This document shows positions 33,441 through 41,603 of a stretch of DNA of 64,000 nt, piece by piece. The DNA is from Virgisporangium aliadipatigenens (GTDB taxonomy: Bacteria > Actinomycetota > Actinomycetes > Mycobacteriales > Micromonosporaceae), in NCBI RefSeq assembly GCF_016863615.1, contig NZ_BOPF01000007.1, positions 338,743-402,742 on the forward strand. Direction: 5' to 3'. Position 1 is the first letter of the stretch, and each line of letters begins with the position of its first letter. The translations under genes and the position numbers were made by a program. The notes under the pieces were generated by a model. That model saw nothing but the letters and a program-made list of their open reading frames with translations. It was not told where the DNA came from and searched no databases.

Positions 33441-35363
33441 TTACCCCTGAGCCTCGGCCGGGTCGACCGGCGCCGCCGGGAGGATCTGGCGTACGCGCAC
33501 CAGCACCTCGTCGAGCTGTTTGATCCGGGCCCGGAGCCCTTCGCGTTCCTGGGCCAGGGCCGCCTTCTTCTTGGCCCGGCCGGCCTTGTCCTCGGCCATC
33601 GCCTTGTCGATGTTGGCGATGTGGGCGTCGAGCTGCTGCAGGCGGCGCTCGATCGCCTCGTCGAGGGCGAGGGTCAGCGCGTACTGCAGGTCGGTGAAGC
33701 GGTGCATGATCTCGTCGGAGAGGGCGGCCCGGGCTTCGCCCATCACCTCGCGCAGCCACTGCCGGGCCTGCTGCCGGTCGGCCATACCCTTCCGCTTGAA
33801 GATCATATAGGCGCCGGCGGCGAGGCCGATGCCGATCCCGACGACGGGCAGCGCGACCGACGCCGCCGTCAGGGCGCCGCCGCTGAGGCCGAGCGCGCCG
33901 ACCCCGGCCGTGGCACCGGTGATCGCCCCCCGGCCGGCCATCATCGCGATACCGGCGCTGGACATGACCACCATGCCGCCGTCGCCCGGGGCCTTGTCCG
34001 GCCGCCGGGTCGAGGTGAGCGCGTGCCGGAGGCGGGCGTTCAGCTGGCGCAGCACGTAGTGCAGCTCGTGCGGGTGGAACACCTGGGCGAGGACCCGCTC
34101 GCCGACCTTGCGGAAGCGGAACTCCAGGTCGTGCGAGAGCCGCACCGACAGGGCGTGCAGGGAGCGGTCGACCTCCTCGGGAAGGTTCTTGATGTCGCCG
34201 CTGCTCGCCTTGTCGATCTTGTTGAGGTACTCCTCCTGCAGCTTGCCCACATACGTACGCAGCCGCGTGGTGGCCTCGACCCGGGCCCGCTGCGTCTCGG
34301 TGTTGAGCGCTAGGGACCACTGGCGGGACTCGGTGCGCTTGCGGGCGGCGACCTTCGCACGTTCGTCCTTGGCGCGCTGCGCGTCGGCCGGGTCGGGGTC
34401 GGTCGCCTTCATCTTCTCGCCGATCTCCACGTCGAGGCGGATCACCTCGCTGCGGACCGAACGCAGCACGTTCGCCAGCTGGATCGCGTGGCCCTTGCGG
34501 GACAGCTCGATCAGCGCGTGCTGCAGCTCGGCGATGCGCGACTCCTTGATCAGCTCCGCCTGCGCCTCGCCCTGCATGGTGATCGCCATCTCGGCCAGCC
34601 GCGCCGACACCGGGAACCACGGCGCCGTGCCGAACCGGGGCGCGTGCGCCTGCAGCTGTCCCTTGTTGTCGGCGAGGATGGTGCGCCAGCCGTGGTTGGC
34701 GTCGACCTTGGTCAGCGCGAACAGCACGAAGTTGACCCGCTTGCTCGCCTCGATGAGGAAGTCCAGCTCCGGCTTGGAGAACGGCGAGGACGAGTCGACG
34801 ACGAACAGCAGCGCGGTGGCCCGTTCGACGGCGTCGAGCGCGATCTCGGCGTGCATCGGGTCGAGCCCGCCGACGCCCGGGGTGTCGATCAGCGACATGT
34901 ACTGCAGCAGCGGCGCGGAGTGGTGCACCTCGATCCGCCGCGGCGGGCGCATCCCCTCCGGCACCCGGCCGAACACGGTGCCCCAGTTGCGCAGGTCGTT
35001 GTGGGTGAGCGAGATCGGGTCCTCGCGTCCGGGCACCCACGCGCGGGCGGAGTGCTGCGCCGCGTGCCGGAACTCCAGGAACGCCGACGTCGCGACGGCC
35101 GCGTCCACCGGCGACAGGTTCGGCACGCCGATCAGCATGTTCGTCAGCGAACTCTTGCCACGCTTGGTCTCCCCGACGATCACGATCGACGGTCGGGTGA
35201 CGTCGCGGCGCTTCATCACGTCCAGGTCGGCGGCCGCATCGGGGTCGATCTTGCGCAGGAACGCCAACCCACCGTCGACGCCCTGCTTGAGCAGCTTCTG
35301 CAGGGCCGCTTCCGGGTTGGGTCGCTGGCCTCCGGCCTGTTGCTGCTGGGCGGGCGCTGTCAC
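33441..35363 (-). CDS. Dynamin-family GTPase with membrane segment (IniA-like)
   Basis: A 640-residue dynamin-like protein: P-loop GETKRGKSS (about 67-75), switch II LIDTPGVGGL, TKVD base-recognition motif, then long helical stalk segments and a hydrophobic region around residues 455-515 (MVVMSSAGIAMMAGRGAITG...ALPVVGIGIGLAAGAYMIF) that could insert in the membrane like the paddle/TM of bacterial dynamins. A C-terminal coiled coil follows (AEDKAGRAKKKAALAQEREGLRARIKQLDEVL). The length equals what I recall for mycobacterial IniA. The GTG start overlaps the stop of the GrpE-like gene by 4 bp. It probably hydrolyses GTP to remodel or repair the plasma membrane together with the second dynamin. 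Confidence 0.9.
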   Translation of the reverse strand: MTAPAQQQQAGGQRPNPEAALQKLLKQGVDGGLAFLRKIDPDAAADLDVMKRRDVTRPSIVIVGETKRGKSSLTNMLIGVPNLSPVDAAVATSAFLEFRHAAQHSARAWVPGREDPISLTHNDLRNWGTVFGRVPEGMRPPRRIEVHHSAPLLQYMSLIDTPGVGGLDPMHAEIALDAVERATALLFVVDSSSPFSKPELDFLIEASKRVNFVLFALTKVDANHGWRTILADNKGQLQAHAPRFGTAPWFPVSARLAEMAITMQGEAQAELIKESRIAELQHALIELSRKGHAIQLANVLRSVRSEVIRLDVEIGEKMKATDPDPADAQRAKDERAKVAARKRTESRQWSLALNTETQRARVEATTRLRTYVGKLQEEYLNKIDKASSGDIKNLPEEVDRSLHALSVRLSHDLEFRFRKVGERVLAQVFHPHELHYVLRQLNARLRHALTSTRRPDKAPGDGGMVVMSSAGIAMMAGRGAITGATAGVGALGLSGGALTAASVALPVVGIGIGLAAGAYMIFKRKGMADRQQARQWLREVMGEARAALSDEIMHRFTDLQYALTLALDEAIERRLQQLDAHIANIDKAMAEDKAGRAKKKAALAQEREGLRARIKQLDEVLVRVRQILPAAPVDPAEAQG

Positions 35364-36244
35364 CGGTCCTCCTCGTTCGCACGGCTGTTGGTCGAACGGC
35401 CGGCGGCCGTCTGGTACACGGTGACGATCGGTGGCCGCAGCACCCGCCCGGTCCGGTCGGTGTAGCCGGGCACCTCGACGGCGGCGATCGTGCCGGCCTG
35501 CGTCGGGTCCTTCGTCGGCGTGGTGCCGCCGGCCTCGTGCCGCGCCGGGTCGAACCGGTCGCCGAGCGGCTCGACGCTGGTGACGCCGGCGTCGGCCAGC
35601 GCCGCGTTGAGCCGGTCGGAGAGGGCCTTGCTGGTGACCCGGTCCCGCACGTAGATGCAGGCCCGCACCAGTGCGGCACGGTCGGCCTCGGTGCGCGAGC
35701 CGTCCCCGCCGCCGCTGCGCTGGGTCGTGTGGGCGTTCACCGGAGGGGCCGAGGTCGGCGCGCCGGAGACCGGGGCGACGGCGCCGACCGGCCGGCGCAC
35801 CGAGCGCCCGGCGACGACCAGGATCACGAGCGTGATCAGGCCGGTGACGCCGGCGCCGAGCAGGGCCGCCAGGGCCGGGAACGGCGAGAAGACCGGCGCC
35901 TTGCAGTCGGCCAGCTCCTTGTCGGCCCGGGCGCGCGCCTCGGCCTGCGCCTGAGCCTGTGCCTGGGCCTGCGCGTCCTGCTTGCTCTTGTCGGCGGCGG
36001 CGTCGCCGAAGTTGCTGTCGGCCGTCGGCGTGGCGGTCCGCGGGGCGAGGCCGCCGCTGGTGGGGCTCGGCTGGGCGGTCGGCTGCGCCGGTGCGGTGGT
36101 GGCGACGGCCGGCACGAGATCGGCCCCGTTCGGCGGGCATCCCGGCGGGGTGGACCGGCTGACGAGGCCGACCACGATCGCGGTCACCAACGCGAGCACC
36201 GCCGCCGCGGCTCCGGCGAGCACCCGCAGGCTGTTGGGAGACAT
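35360..36244 (-). CDS. Two-TM protein with GrpE-like C-terminal domain
   Basis: A 294-residue protein: TM1 (7-29), an extracytoplasmic segment (30-121) with a Thr/Pro-rich part, an Ala-Gln repeat helix (91-101) and two Cys (C36, C114), TM2 (123-146), then a cytosolic tail. Residues ~186-280 match the GrpE C-terminal beta domain: GDRFDPARHEA (228-238) and VEVPGYTDRTGRVLRPPIVTVY (257-278), corresponding to FDP..HEAV and GY....RVLRPA.V.V of GrpE. It would be a membrane-bound nucleotide-exchange factor. It overlaps the downstream dynamin and lies 10 bp after the upstream one. The partner is likely the membrane Hsp70 at 29885. Confidence 0.82.
   Translation of the reverse strand: MSPNSLRVLAGAAAAVLALVTAIVVGLVSRSTPPGCPPNGADLVPAVATTAPAQPTAQPSPTSGGLAPRTATPTADSNFGDAAADKSKQDAQAQAQAQAQAEARARADKELADCKAPVFSPFPALAALLGAGVTGLITLVILVVAGRSVRRPVGAVAPVSGAPTSAPPVNAHTTQRSGGGDGSRTEADRAALVRACIYVRDRVTSKALSDRLNAALADAGVTSVEPLGDRFDPARHEAGGTTPTKDPTQAGTIAAVEVPGYTDRTGRVLRPPIVTVYQTAAGRSTNSRANEEDR
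35938..35977 (-). repeat. Imperfect 6-bp repeat coding for (Ala-Gln)n
   Basis: Five to six copies of GCCTGN-type hexamers (plus strand) encode the AQAQAQAQAQ run in the extracytoplasmic helix of the GrpE-like protein. Copy number could vary between strains by slippage without changing frame. Confidence 0.6.
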
Positions 36245-36254
36245 CCGTTCGCTC

Positions 36255-37766
36255 CTAGTTGAACCGGGCCTGCCCGCGCACGCGCTGGGACAGCAGATAG
36301 AAGCCACGATGCGCGACGAGCGCAACCCGTGACTGGGCGGGGCTGGCTCCGGCGACGGCGTATGCGCGCCACCGGGTGGCGGCTTCGAGGGCGGCCTTCA
36401 CCAGGTTCTCGTTCGGGGCGCCGGGCAGGCTCAGGATCCAGTGCGGGTCGCTGGACAGGGCGAGCTTGGTCAGCTCGTTCTGCATGTCGTCGGGCAGCTC
36501 GACGGCGCCGGTCGTCACCAGCTGGGCGGCCTCCAGCAGCCGCAGCCGGTGGTAGTCGGCCTGGCCGAGGACCCGTTCGATGGCGTCGCGCAGCAGTTCC
36601 CGGTCGGCCGGCCGTTCGGCGTGGCTGGCGATCTTCTCCAGGCTGGACAGCCCCCAACCGGCCTTGATCGCGTCGCTGCGCCACCGGAACGCCTGGTCGA
36701 GCGTCTGCCGCAGCCGCATGAACCCGGAGGCCTGCAGCAGCAGCCGCACCAGCTCACCGGTGGCCAGCTGCGGCCGCTGGACGAGCATGTGGATGGCGAA
36801 GCTGATCCCGTAGAGGTCGAGCAGGCGCAGCAGGCGTTCCCTCGACTCACGGGTGACGACCGACTCCCGGGAGCAGAACAGGTCGACGGAGGCGAGCAGC
36901 ACCTGGCGCTCGACCTGGGGCAGGGCGGACAGCTGCCGCAGCGCCTCGCAGTCGGCGGCGGTGAGCCGGCCGGCCTCGGTGGTCTCGGCGAGCAGCCCGA
37001 CGATCGGAACGACGTCGGAGACCACCCGCCGCAGCACCTTCGCCTGGTCGGAGGCGAGCGGCTCGGCGACCGGCCACGGGTCGGCGCCGCTGCCGGCGAG
37101 CTTGTCCACCTTGTTGAACAGCCCGAGCGAGTTGATCGGGTTGCTGGACAGCCGCGCCGACATCGACCGGAACGCCTCCAGGGCCTGCACGTCGTCCTCG
37201 CGCACGGACTGGGTGAAGACGTAGATGATCGCCTCCGACCCGGACAGCGCACGCGCGGAGTCGTCGTCGATGTCGTCGTCGATCGGCGCCTCGTTGAACA
37301 GGAAGCGCCGCGCCTGGTCGGAGACGGCCGTGTTGGCGCTGGCGAGGCCGGGCGTGTCGATGACGGTCAGGTCGCGCAGGTGGTTGCTGGTCAGCGTCAC
37401 GTCCACGTAGGCGATCTCCGAACGCGGCACGCCGAGACGCTGCGGGATCATGCCCGCCTCGTCCAGCGGCAGGCTGGCGCGGGTGCCGTTGTGGCGCACG
37501 ACGTCGACCCGGTCGGATGCCCCGTACCGGAACTGCGTCACGATGCGGGTGCACTCGCCGACCTCGGTCGGCGCGACGCGGCGGCCGATGAGCGCGTTGA
37601 CGAGGGTGGACTTACCGGCTTTCAGCCGTCCGGCGATCGCCACCCGTAGCGGCTCTCCGAGCCGTCGGCGCACGTCGAGAACCTGCGCCTGGGTCGCACC
37701 GCCGAGTCGGTGGCCGACCTCCTGGCAGAGGTCGGCCACCCGCGAGCTCAAGGGTCCTGGTGCCAT
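36255..37766 (-). CDS. Dynamin-family GTPase (IniC-like)
   Basis: A 503-residue GTPase, first gene of the operon: P-loop GRLKAGKSTLVNALIG (about 46-61), conserved Thr in the G2 region (ECTRIVTQF), switch II TVIDTPGLAS, G4 NKVDKL, then an all-helical C-terminal half with no hydrophobic membrane segment. Length and lack of TM match the IniC-type soluble partner of IniA. In the related mycobacterial ini operon, induced by cell-wall drugs, two such GTPases act as a pair. The start ATG at 37766 is 311 bp from the divergent regulator gene, leaving room for a regulated promoter. Confidence 0.9.
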   Translation of the reverse strand: MAPGPLSSRVADLCQEVGHRLGGATQAQVLDVRRRLGEPLRVAIAGRLKAGKSTLVNALIGRRVAPTEVGECTRIVTQFRYGASDRVDVVRHNGTRASLPLDEAGMIPQRLGVPRSEIAYVDVTLTSNHLRDLTVIDTPGLASANTAVSDQARRFLFNEAPIDDDIDDDSARALSGSEAIIYVFTQSVREDDVQALEAFRSMSARLSSNPINSLGLFNKVDKLAGSGADPWPVAEPLASDQAKVLRRVVSDVVPIVGLLAETTEAGRLTAADCEALRQLSALPQVERQVLLASVDLFCSRESVVTRESRERLLRLLDLYGISFAIHMLVQRPQLATGELVRLLLQASGFMRLRQTLDQAFRWRSDAIKAGWGLSSLEKIASHAERPADRELLRDAIERVLGQADYHRLRLLEAAQLVTTGAVELPDDMQNELTKLALSSDPHWILSLPGAPNENLVKAALEAATRWRAYAVAGASPAQSRVALVAHRGFYLLSQRVRGQARFN

Positions 37767-38077
37767 CTATGAAGTTTCGTCCTGTATGTGATCGGTCGGT
37801 CGGGGCGTCGACTCATACTGTCGCGGATCCGCAAGTGGTACCAGTGGCGACACCCGCTGGCACGCACGTTCGTATCCCCGACACGACAGTAGGAACCGCG
37901 GGTGTACTGGGCCACAATGGCGTCGTGGCCGTCATCCGGACGGTCCCGTAGTGTTCGCTGTCGGCGTTGCTCTTGCTCGCTGGCTGGTATGTGGTCTGTA
38001 TCGGTCAGCGACAACAGTACGAATATCCTGCCCGCGGCAGGATCCCATGTTTGTGCCAGCCCGTGGGGAGGACAGGA
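37767..38077. promoter_or_regulatory. Divergent control region between the dynamin operon and the LAL-type regulator
   Basis: No credible gene in 311 bp. The base composition is lower in GC than the surroundings. It contains an 8-bp palindrome TGGTACCA near 37836 and a 19-bp hairpin at 38025-38043. GGGGAGG (38065-38071) is the ribosome-binding site for the GTG at 38078. Promoters for both directions presumably lie here but I cannot place them with confidence. Confidence 0.5.
38025..38043. promoter_or_regulatory. Perfect inverted repeat upstream of the LuxR-type regulator
   Basis: ATCCTGCC-CGC-GGCAGGAT has 8-bp perfect arms and a 3-nt loop, ending 34 bp before the GTG start of the STAND/LuxR regulator. 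It could be an operator or a leader hairpin. Confidence 0.5.
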
Positions 38078-40633
38078 GTGCCGGAGTCGCCGGAGGGTGC
38101 TGTAGGTTCGGCGCCCGTGGTGGGTCGCGCCCGTGTGGCGGATCCGGCCGAGCCGTCGGAGTCGTCGGACCCGGTCGCCGCCCTTCTCGCGGCCGCCGCC
38201 GCGACCCTGCGCGACCCGGGACTTGTCGTCATCACCGGGGCGCCGGGCAGCGGCCGTTCGACGCTGCTGCGCCGCCTCCAGGAGAGCTTCCGCGGCACCG
38301 TCTACGCCGGTGGCGGCCTGGCGATGCTGCGCGGCGTCCCGGCGCTGCCGCTGGCCCGCGCCGTCCGGGTGCGGCTGCCCGTGCACGACCCGGCCCTGCT
38401 CGCCGAGGCGGTCCGTTCCCGGGTCCGGCAGGGCCTGCTCCTCATCGACGACCTGCAGTGGGCCGACCCGCTGACCGTCGCCGCGCTGCCGGCGATCGCC
38501 GCGCACTGCCGCGTGGTGATCTCGTTGCGCACCCCGCACCGGCTGCCGGCCGAGGCGGAGAAGGCGTTGCGCGCCGCGGCCGCGTCGTGGCTGTCCGCGC
38601 CGCCGCTGCCGGCCGCCGCCGCGCAGGCGCTCGTGCAGCAGTTGGCGCCGGCCGCGTCCCCGGCCACCGTCGCCGACGTGGTCCGCCGCGCCGGCGGCAT
38701 CCCCCTCGCCCTGACGACCCTGGCCCGCCGCGCCGCGGCCCGCAAGGACGGCGCCCCCGACCCGGGCGCCGACGGTTCGGGGCTGGCCTACGCCGTCGCC
38801 GCCGCACTGGCCGACCTGGCCCGCCCGGCCCGTACCGCCATGGCGGCCCTCGGCCTGCTCGGCCGTCCGGCGCAGGCCGCGCTCCTCGGTGAGGGCGTCG
38901 CCGAGCTGGCCGCCGCCGGCCTGATCGACCTGACCGACGGGGTCGCGACCCCGCTGTCGCCGTACGTCGCCGAGATCGCCGCCGGGCTGCTCGACCGGAC
39001 CGAGCGGGTCGCGCTGCACCGGCGGCTCGCGGCCGTCGTCCCGCCCCGCGAGGCGGCCCGCCACCTCGCCGCCGCCGGTGCGTCGGGCGAGGCCTACACG
39101 GTCGCCGTCAGCGCCGCGGCCGCCACCAATTCCTCGGGGGAACGGGCGGAGCTGCTGCTGCTCGCCTGTGAGCTGCCCGGCGTGGTGGTGGCGCCGGATG
39201 TTCGGCTCGCGGCGGCCAGTGCGGCTCTGGTGGCCGGCCGTCCCCAGGCGTGCCTGCGGGTGATCGGCGGCGCCGGTGAGCCGTTCGAGGTGCCGCCGGC
39301 CATGCTGCCCACCGCCGCCGTGCTGCGCGGGGAGGCGCTGCTGCAGACCGGTGCGGCCGGGGCGGCGCGGGTGGCCGTCGACGACGTTCCGGACGATGCG
39401 GCGCCGGAGATCGTCGGCGCGCGGGACCGCCTCCGGCTGCTCGGCCTGCTCGGTGCGGACCGGGCCGCCGCCGAGGCGGAGACCGCCCGCATCCGTGCCC
39501 GCCACGGCGACGAGCCGGCCCACCTGGGCCTGCGTGCCGCGCTGGCCGCGGTACGGGCCGCGTCGCGCACCCCAGGCTGGGAGTACGGCCTGGCCAGTGC
39601 CGCCGCGGCGGCCGGCACGGGCGGCGACCCGCTGGCCGCGCGGTGGAGCGCCTGGCTGCTGGTGGAGACCCTCGCGGCGGACGGGCGGCTCGGTGACGCC
39701 GCCGGTGCGGCCGCGACCGCCGGTGCCGCGTGCGCGGCCGACCTCGCCTACAGCTGGCAGACCCGGTTCCTCGCGGCGGAGCTGTGGTGCACGGCGCTGC
39801 GCGGCGCCGACCTCGACGACGTGACCCGCCGGGCCGGCGACCTGACCGACCGGACGCTGCCGGCGATCGCGCGCGGCTACGCGGCCGCGGCGGCGAGCCT
39901 CGCCGAGGCCGACGGCGGGCTGCTGGCCTCCGCCCGTTCCCGGCTGGGAGAAGCGGGACGCGGTCCGGCGGCCGCGGTCGTGGACTGGGTGTCGCGGGAG
40001 GCGGCCTGGCTCGACGGCCAGCCCGACCTCGCCTCGGCGGCCCCGGAGACACCGGCGCCGCCGCTGCTGGAGGGCCTGCGCCGGATCACCGCGCACTGGG
40101 CCGCCTACGACGGCGGGCGTCCCGGCCCCGACGGCGCGTTCGCGGCGCTCGGTGCCGCGGCCGATCCGCCGGCGGTCAGCCAGACGATGGCGGCGTGGTC
40201 CGCTCGCTCGGCCGACGCGTTCGGTCCGGCCGCCGACGCCTGGCACGACGTGGCCCGCCGCGAGGAGGTCCGCTGCCTGCTCGCCGCCGGGGTGCTGGAC
40301 GACTCGGCCGACCGCGCGGTGCCGGTGCTGCTGCGCGCCGAGAAGCTCGCCGAGGAGGCCGGCCTGGTGGTGCTGCTCGGCCGGGCCCGGCGGGCGCTGC
40401 GCCGGCACTCGGTGCGCCGCGACACCCGTGGCCGGCGGGCCGGTGACGAGCTGACCGACCGCGAACGGGACGTGCTGAAGCTCGTCGCCAAGGGGGAGCC
40501 GACCCGGCGCATCGCCGGTCAGTTGGGAATCTCGCGCGAAACGGTGGAGACCCATATCCGCGCGGGTATGCGTAAGCTCGGCGCCCGTACCCGCACCGAA
40601 GCAGCCGCGCTGGCGATGGAGAACCTCACGTGA
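38078..40633 (+). CDS. Large STAND-ATPase LuxR-family regulator (LAL type)
   Basis: An 851-residue regulator: an N-terminal P-loop NTPase with a Walker A-like GAPGSGRST (54-62, Arg where Lys is usual), Walker B-like LLLIDDLQWAD (about 118-128), a sensor/winged-helix part, a long Ala-rich TPR-like array (~300-770), and a C-terminal LuxR HTH (DELTDRERDVLKLVAKGEPTRRIAGQLGISRETVETHIRAGMRKLGARTRTEAAALA). GTG start with GGGGAGG 6 bp upstream. LAL regulators activate transcription after an unknown signal is bound. Divergent from the dynamin operon, so it is a candidate regulator of it, or of the two genes downstream. Confidence 0.9.
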   Translation: MPESPEGAVGSAPVVGRARVADPAEPSESSDPVAALLAAAAATLRDPGLVVITGAPGSGRSTLLRRLQESFRGTVYAGGGLAMLRGVPALPLARAVRVRLPVHDPALLAEAVRSRVRQGLLLIDDLQWADPLTVAALPAIAAHCRVVISLRTPHRLPAEAEKALRAAAASWLSAPPLPAAAAQALVQQLAPAASPATVADVVRRAGGIPLALTTLARRAAARKDGAPDPGADGSGLAYAVAAALADLARPARTAMAALGLLGRPAQAALLGEGVAELAAAGLIDLTDGVATPLSPYVAEIAAGLLDRTERVALHRRLAAVVPPREAARHLAAAGASGEAYTVAVSAAAATNSSGERAELLLLACELPGVVVAPDVRLAAASAALVAGRPQACLRVIGGAGEPFEVPPAMLPTAAVLRGEALLQTGAAGAARVAVDDVPDDAAPEIVGARDRLRLLGLLGADRAAAEAETARIRARHGDEPAHLGLRAALAAVRAASRTPGWEYGLASAAAAAGTGGDPLAARWSAWLLVETLAADGRLGDAAGAAATAGAACAADLAYSWQTRFLAAELWCTALRGADLDDVTRRAGDLTDRTLPAIARGYAAAAASLAEADGGLLASARSRLGEAGRGPAAAVVDWVSREAAWLDGQPDLASAAPETPAPPLLEGLRRITAHWAAYDGGRPGPDGAFAALGAAADPPAVSQTMAAWSARSADAFGPAADAWHDVARREEVRCLLAAGVLDDSADRAVPVLLRAEKLAEEAGLVVLLGRARRALRRHSVRRDTRGRRAGDELTDRERDVLKLVAKGEPTRRIAGQLGISRETVETHIRAGMRKLGARTRTEAAALAMENLT

Positions 40634-40640
40634 CGGACCG

Positions 40641-41192
40641 ATGACCGGTGAACCCACGGCACCGCGCTACATCGTCGACGGCGGGGCCGAAGCGACGAGC
40701 GTTCTGCGCCGGCTGGCGCGTGCCGGCTGGACCACCCGCGAAGGCTTCGCCCTGCCCGAGACCACGTGGGACGTGACCGACGCGAAACTGGTGCTGTTCG
40801 GCCGCGTCGCCGACTCCGACACCGCCGAGCTGGCCGTCCTGGCGGCCGCCCGCGGTGCCGGTGTGGTGGCGATGTCCGACGTCGCCAGCGATGTGGGCCG
40901 TGCCCTGCTGGCCGACCTGACCCGGATCGGACCGGTATCGACCGATCCGGATGCGCCGGTGGCGGGGGAGAGCGGCGACGGCGGTGCCGGTTCGGGGCCG
41001 CAGCTGGCTCCGGAGCAGCGGGCGCTGCTCGAACGGCTCGCCGGCGGGGAGACGATCGCGGCCGCCGCCGCGGCGGAGTTCCTGTCGTTGCGCACCGCCA
41101 ACCGCCGCATCGCCGAGGCCCGCGAGGTGCTCGGGGTGCGGACCACCCGCGAGGCCGTGCTGGCCTACCTGCGTATCCGCAAGGACTCCTGA
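40641..41192 (+). CDS. Small LuxR-like HTH protein with pseudo-receiver-like N-terminus
   Basis: A 183-residue protein starting 7 bp after the large regulator. Residues ~45-105 (DAKLVLFGRVADSDTAELAVLAAARGAGVVAMSDVASDVGRALLADL) alternate strands and helices like a degenerate receiver, but I see no phosphorylatable Asp pattern. The C-terminal part (LAPEQRALLERLAGGETIAAAAAAEFLSLRTANRRIAEAREVLGVRTTREAVLAYL) is a LuxR-type HTH. It is probably cotranscribed with both neighbours and may modulate the large regulator. Confidence 0.75.
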   Translation: MTGEPTAPRYIVDGGAEATSVLRRLARAGWTTREGFALPETTWDVTDAKLVLFGRVADSDTAELAVLAAARGAGVVAMSDVASDVGRALLADLTRIGPVSTDPDAPVAGESGDGGAGSGPQLAPEQRALLERLAGGETIAAAAAAEFLSLRTANRRIAEAREVLGVRTTREAVLAYLRIRKDS

Positions 41193-41603
41193 GTGGAGAT
41201 CGTCGTCGCGGCCGAGCACACGCTCGACCGCGACGAGATCGTGGACCTGTACGACAGCGTCGGCTGGACGGCGTACACCGCCGACGTCGACCAGTTGATG
41301 CGTGCGCTCGCCGGTTCCCACCTGGTGCTCACGGCGCGTGACGGTACCGGTGCGCTCGTGGGGCTGGCGCGAACGATCTCCGACGGGGAGAGCGTCTGCT
41401 ACGTGCAGGACATCCTGGTGCGTCCCGCCGCGCAGCGGCACGGCGTCGGCCGCGCCCTGATGGACGAACTGCGTTCCGTCTACGGCCACTGCCGCATGTT
41501 CCTGCTGACGACCGACGCCGACGGCGACGCCGGTGCCTTCTACCGCGCGTCGGGCCTGGTCCCGCACGCCGAACGCGGCCTCATCGCCTACAGCCGCCCC
41601 TAG
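41193..41603 (+). CDS. GNAT-family N-acetyltransferase
   Basis: A 136-residue acetyltransferase: LYDSVGWTAYTADVDQLMRALAGSHLVLTARD, GALVGLARTISDGESVCYVQDILVRPAAQRHGVGRALMDEL (acetyl-CoA loop QRHGVGRA), FLLTTDADGDAGAFYRASGLVPH. The size and the YDSVGWTAYT start match small GNATs of the YjgM/aminoglycoside-like group; the acceptor is unknown. The GTG start immediately follows the stop of the LuxR-like gene with no gap. Convergent with the XRE-like gene (4 bp overlap). Confidence 0.9.
   Translation: MEIVVAAEHTLDRDEIVDLYDSVGWTAYTADVDQLMRALAGSHLVLTARDGTGALVGLARTISDGESVCYVQDILVRPAAQRHGVGRALMDELRSVYGHCRMFLLTTDADGDAGAFYRASGLVPHAERGLIAYSRP

Noticed and set aside
33286..35679. A 797-residue minus frame overlapping the IniA-like dynamin
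   Set aside because: Different frame from the dynamin, Arg/Gly-rich, no motifs; the dynamin frame has intact G1, G3 and G4 motifs.
37748..40657. A 969-residue open frame on the minus strand
   Set aside because: It lies antisense to the LuxR-type regulator, has low-complexity Arg/Gly/Pro composition and no domain; GC-rich genes often have open antisense frames.
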